Shown: piece after piece, positions 43,122 to 45,133 of the stretch
Layout of the letters: the number at the start of each line of letters is the position of its first letter
How positions within the stretch are numbered: the stretch's first letter is position 1
Assembly (NCBI RefSeq): GCF_014646355.1
Contig: NZ_BMNH01000004.1
Span: 359,099 to 404,231, forward strand
DNA: 45,133 bases
Reading direction: 5' to 3'
Origin: Nonomuraea cavernae
GTDB lineage: Bacteria > Actinomycetota > Actinomycetes > Streptosporangiales > Streptosporangiaceae
The notes under the pieces: model-generated
Seen by the model: only the letters and a program-made list of their open reading frames with translations
What the model was told of the DNA's origin: nothing
The model's database searches: none
Translations under genes and position numbers: made by a program

Positions 43122-43508
43122 TTGGCCGGCCCCGAAGGCGCCATGTGGAACCCCGATTCCCTCAACAAAGGATCGAAAGCGATAGAGGGCATTGCGGGTG
43201 CCGTAAGTGAGCTGATCATAACGAATGATCGCATTTACGACCGGCGCGCCCCCCGGCCGTCGGACCAACGCGATCCGATTCCGCACCACTACAAGTTGTT
43301 CTATGCCGACGGACTCGCCGTGGAGGTGAATGCGGCGGCTAAGGCGGTGCTGGACGCGCTGCGGAACCTGCGGAGCCAGGTCACGTGGGGGTCGGACGGG
43401 CTCGCCAGGATGGCTAAAAAAGAAACCGCCGTGGAGGACCACAACCTCGCCGCGGCGTACGGGAAGCTTGAGAAGAAACTTGATCGGCCGGAAGGGGAGA
43501 CGTCGTGA
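43122..43508 (+). CDS. WXG100/ESX-like helical protein
   Basis: The start is most likely TTG 43122, eight bases after AAGGAG; an ATG seven codons later is the alternative. The 128-residue product is mostly helical: MWNPDSLNKGSKAIEGIAGA, then AVEVNAAAKAVLDALRNLRS, then a VTWGSDG turn and LARMAKKETAVEDHNLAAAY. This is like ESX/WXG-type substrates, although the WXG is not in the canonical centre. The stop overlaps the next start (GTGA). AAA codons and lower GC set it apart from most genes in the window. Confidence 0.6.
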   Translation: MAGPEGAMWNPDSLNKGSKAIEGIAGAVSELIITNDRIYDRRAPRPSDQRDPIPHHYKLFYADGLAVEVNAAAKAVLDALRNLRSQVTWGSDGLARMAKKETAVEDHNLAAAYGKLEKKLDRPEGETS

Positions 43509-44152
43509 ACGATATCGACTTCCGCGGAACTCCGTACTACCTGGACTTCGCAGATCATGAAGAGGTGGAGGAACTTCTCTCGCACTGGGGCCAAAAAGGC
43601 ATGAAGTTCAGGTGGCCGGCGGACGACAACTGGGAATACTACCAAGCGTTCGAGGCCTGGGGTGAGGTGTGCGATGCGCTGCTGGCGCAGCTGGGAAATA
43701 ATGACGCCTTGAAAAAACAGTTCAAGGAGATGGGGGAGAAGAACGACGGGGTGGCGTTGGACGCCTTCGTGGCGTACTGGAATTCCATTCCTCTGCAGAA
43801 TGCCAGGGAAATCTCCCACTCATCCGAGGTGATCAGGGGAGCGGTCTGGGCGGTGAATCGAAACCTTTCCGCCTTCAAGGAGACCGCCATGCTGAGTCTT
43901 CTGGATCTCAAGAAGGCGCTGGACGACACCGAGGGATGGTGGTGGTCCCGTTGGTTCTCGATCGGGGTTGACCGCAGCGAGGTGGAAAAGAAATCCCGGT
44001 CCCTCGTCCATGAATTCGACCTCGGCATGAAGCCGCTCACGTCCCAGCTCGAGCAGAACGTGGGCCAGGCAAGGGAACTCATCGTCAAGCAGAAAGCGGT
44101 TCTCGAGCAGATCGCCAAACCCATGCCGAAAAACCTCGGATTAGGCCCGTGA
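43505..44152 (+). CDS. Hypothetical 215-residue helical protein of the second cassette
   Basis: I do not recognise this family. GTG 43505 overlaps the previous stop. The protein is acidic-helical, tryptophan-rich (DDNWEYYQAFEAWGEVCDAL, DTEGWWWSRWFSIG), with long helices (LEQNVGQARELIVKQKAVLE) and no signal peptide or membrane segment. It occupies the cassette place of the 301-residue protein in the other cassette, but no clear sequence similarity between the two is seen by eye. Codon use is less GC-rich than in surrounding genes. Confidence 0.65.
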   Translation: MNDIDFRGTPYYLDFADHEEVEELLSHWGQKGMKFRWPADDNWEYYQAFEAWGEVCDALLAQLGNNDALKKQFKEMGEKNDGVALDAFVAYWNSIPLQNAREISHSSEVIRGAVWAVNRNLSAFKETAMLSLLDLKKALDDTEGWWWSRWFSIGVDRSEVEKKSRSLVHEFDLGMKPLTSQLEQNVGQARELIVKQKAVLEQIAKPMPKNLGLGP

Positions 44153-44302
44153 TTCATGCGTGGGACCACTCAGGGCGGTCGTGACCGCCACCGCTTTACG
44201 GCAGGATGTCGATCATGAGTGGCTCCCGCTACGGGACCGGCCCCTGAGCGCAGCCGCCGGTCCCAGCGGCTGCGACCGCCGAGCCCATGGCCAAGCACGT
44301 CG

Positions 44303-44338
44303 GCGCCGCCGCCCGCTTCCCCGTCCGGGCGACGGCGC
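44303..44338. terminator. Hairpin between convergent genes
   Basis: CGCCCG/CGGGCG with six more pairs below one mismatch forms a 12-bp imperfect stem around CTTCCCCGTC. It lies between the end of the plus-strand cassette and the minus-strand secreted-protein gene. A near-identical 20-base stretch occurs again at 44862-44881. Confidence 0.5.
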
Positions 44339-44357
44339 TGACAGGCATCAGATGCGC

Positions 44358-44822
44358 CTACCAGGGACGGTTGATGTGCAGTTGCGTGCTGTAGCTGACG
44401 CTCGAGGTGTAGAGGTCGAGGTCGACCCGGGCCCGGTGAGACGGGCGGGCGTAATGCGTGTAATTCGCGGAGAGTGTCCTGGTCTGCCAGACGCCGTTGC
44501 ATTCCTTGGCGTAAGCCGGTTCGTTACCCGGCGTGGTCCAGTCCACGAGCCGGATCCGGGCGCACCAGCCGTCACCCGGCCCGGAGTCGCGGAGCTGCGC
44601 GGTGACCGTGATCCACTCCCGGCCTTCGGTGCGGTCGATGTACCAGGTCACCCTGGCGTTCCGGATCTGCGCCTTCGCCCGGCCCGATGACGGGTTCTGC
44701 AGGTTCGGGAGATTCCACGTCTTACTGATGACGCCCGTCTGCGCCGACGCGGCGGGCGACGTCGCGCAGAGTCCGGTGAACGTCAGGCCGGCCACGAGCG
44801 CGGTGTGGAGAAGTCGTTTCAC
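44358..44822 (-). CDS. Small secreted protein, 154 residues
   Basis: GTG 44822 starts a classical Sec signal peptide (KRLLHTALVAGLTFTGLCAT, then ASAQTG); GGGGG lies a few bases upstream. The mature part of about 125 residues is beta-rich (RVTWYIDRTEGREWITVTAQ, ARVDLDLYTSSVSYSTQLHI) with a Cys pair (WCARIRL, KECNGVW). I do not recognise the family. It is convergent with the ESX-like cassette, and a matching hairpin lies on each side of it. Confidence 0.78.
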   Translation of the reverse strand: MKRLLHTALVAGLTFTGLCATSPAASAQTGVISKTWNLPNLQNPSSGRAKAQIRNARVTWYIDRTEGREWITVTAQLRDSGPGDGWCARIRLVDWTTPGNEPAYAKECNGVWQTRTLSANYTHYARPSHRARVDLDLYTSSVSYSTQLHINRPW

Positions 44823-44848
44823 TGTGCCCCCAGTGCTGGTGAGGTGTG

Positions 44849-44881
44849 GCCGTCGCCCGGATTCCCCGTCCGGGCGACGGC
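44849..44881. promoter_or_regulatory. Hairpin upstream of the secreted-protein gene
   Basis: GCCGTCGCCCGG and CCGGGCGACGGC form a perfect 12-bp stem with a 9-base loop, 27 bp before the start codon. It could be an operator or leader hairpin. Its right arm and loop repeat those of the hairpin at 44303-44338. Confidence 0.4.
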
Positions 44882-45117
44882 GTCGAGATGATCTGGCGTG
44901 CTGTGAGGGTGCGGGCCCCGTGCACAACCTCAGGTGCGACCAGTGCGGCCGGAGAAGGAGCCGACGGCCCGTGAGACGACCTGGCCGGACCGTCAGCGTG
45001 ATCTGGCGTGGAACCCCGGGCGTTTACGCCTTTGTTGGTCGATTCGGTTGATGATTGCCGGGTCGCGGGAGACGCTGAGGGGACTTGGGCCGCGGAGAGG
45101 ACGAAGGAGGTTCTGTC

Positions 45118-45133
45118 GTGTCTCTGCGACCTA
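45118..45133 (+). CDS. Start of a gene running off the window
   Basis: AAGGAGG at 45104-45110 is followed after seven bases by GTG, then codons for SLRP before the sequence ends. The ideal ribosome site is the only evidence; nothing can be said about the product. The stretch 44882-45103 holds no gene, only a repeated TGATCTGGCGTG (44889 and 44999). Confidence 0.5.

Noticed and set aside
44160..44690. Plus-strand frame opposite the secreted-protein gene
   Set aside because: Passes through a hairpin and lies antisense to a gene with a clear signal peptide.

Overview
The window is high-GC DNA with GTG/TTG starts, strong GGAGG-type ribosome sites, many 4-bp ATGA/GTGA overlaps, a Tat lipoprotein transporter and ESX-type small proteins. 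This fits an actinomycete chromosome, most likely a filamentous one (Streptosporangiales or Streptomyces-like). That placement is inference from style and gene content; no rRNA or tRNA gene is present to fix it.

Left part (1-13017). The right end of an IS200/IS605-type element (TnpB C-terminus plus omega-RNA-like hairpins) cuts into a small gene. Next on the minus strand come a transpeptidase-fold protein that has lost all three penicillin-binding active-site motifs, and a secreted M19-like amidohydrolase. A sugar-uptake locus follows: a GH3 glycosidase and its LacI regulator on the minus strand, diverging from a Tat-lipoprotein binding protein and two permeases on the plus strand. No ATPase gene is present, as is usual where a shared MsiK-type ATPase serves many importers. 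A secreted M14 carboxypeptidase ends this part.

Middle (13157-26109). A DUF2157-like membrane protein, an unknown protein, a PP2C-like phosphatase, and a three-gene signalling operon follow. That operon holds a histidine kinase, a second kinase-like protein with a decayed ATP site, and a NarL-type response regulator. An amidase comes next. A c-di-AMP (ydaO) riboswitch precedes a secreted CHAP hydrolase with a strong terminator. A 1142-residue secreted DNRLRE/LamG protein and a membrane-anchored endonuclease/exonuclease/phosphatase-fold protein complete the section.

Right part (26170-45133). Two small cassettes, at 26170-27836 and 42662-44152, each pair a YbaB-like protein with ESX/WXG-like helical proteins, and each lies beside a small secreted protein. 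Between them is the most distinctive locus, a minus-strand operon (37578 down to 29420) in which every gene overlaps the next. Its order is UDP-galactopyranose mutase, GT2 glycosyltransferase, flippase-like membrane protein, NodU/CmcH carbamoyltransferase, unknown membrane protein, ATP-grasp ligase and FemAB/GNAT-like acyltransferase. A lipid kinase follows on the same strand. I infer that it builds a carbamoylated, galactofuranose-containing surface glycoconjugate. An AlkA-like DNA glycosylase and a TetR-controlled unit (KstD-like flavoprotein plus SDR) complete the region; the TetR unit has the same palindromic operator at both promoters.

All calls come from reading the translated sequence and motifs. 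No database search was possible, and membrane-segment counts are by eye.
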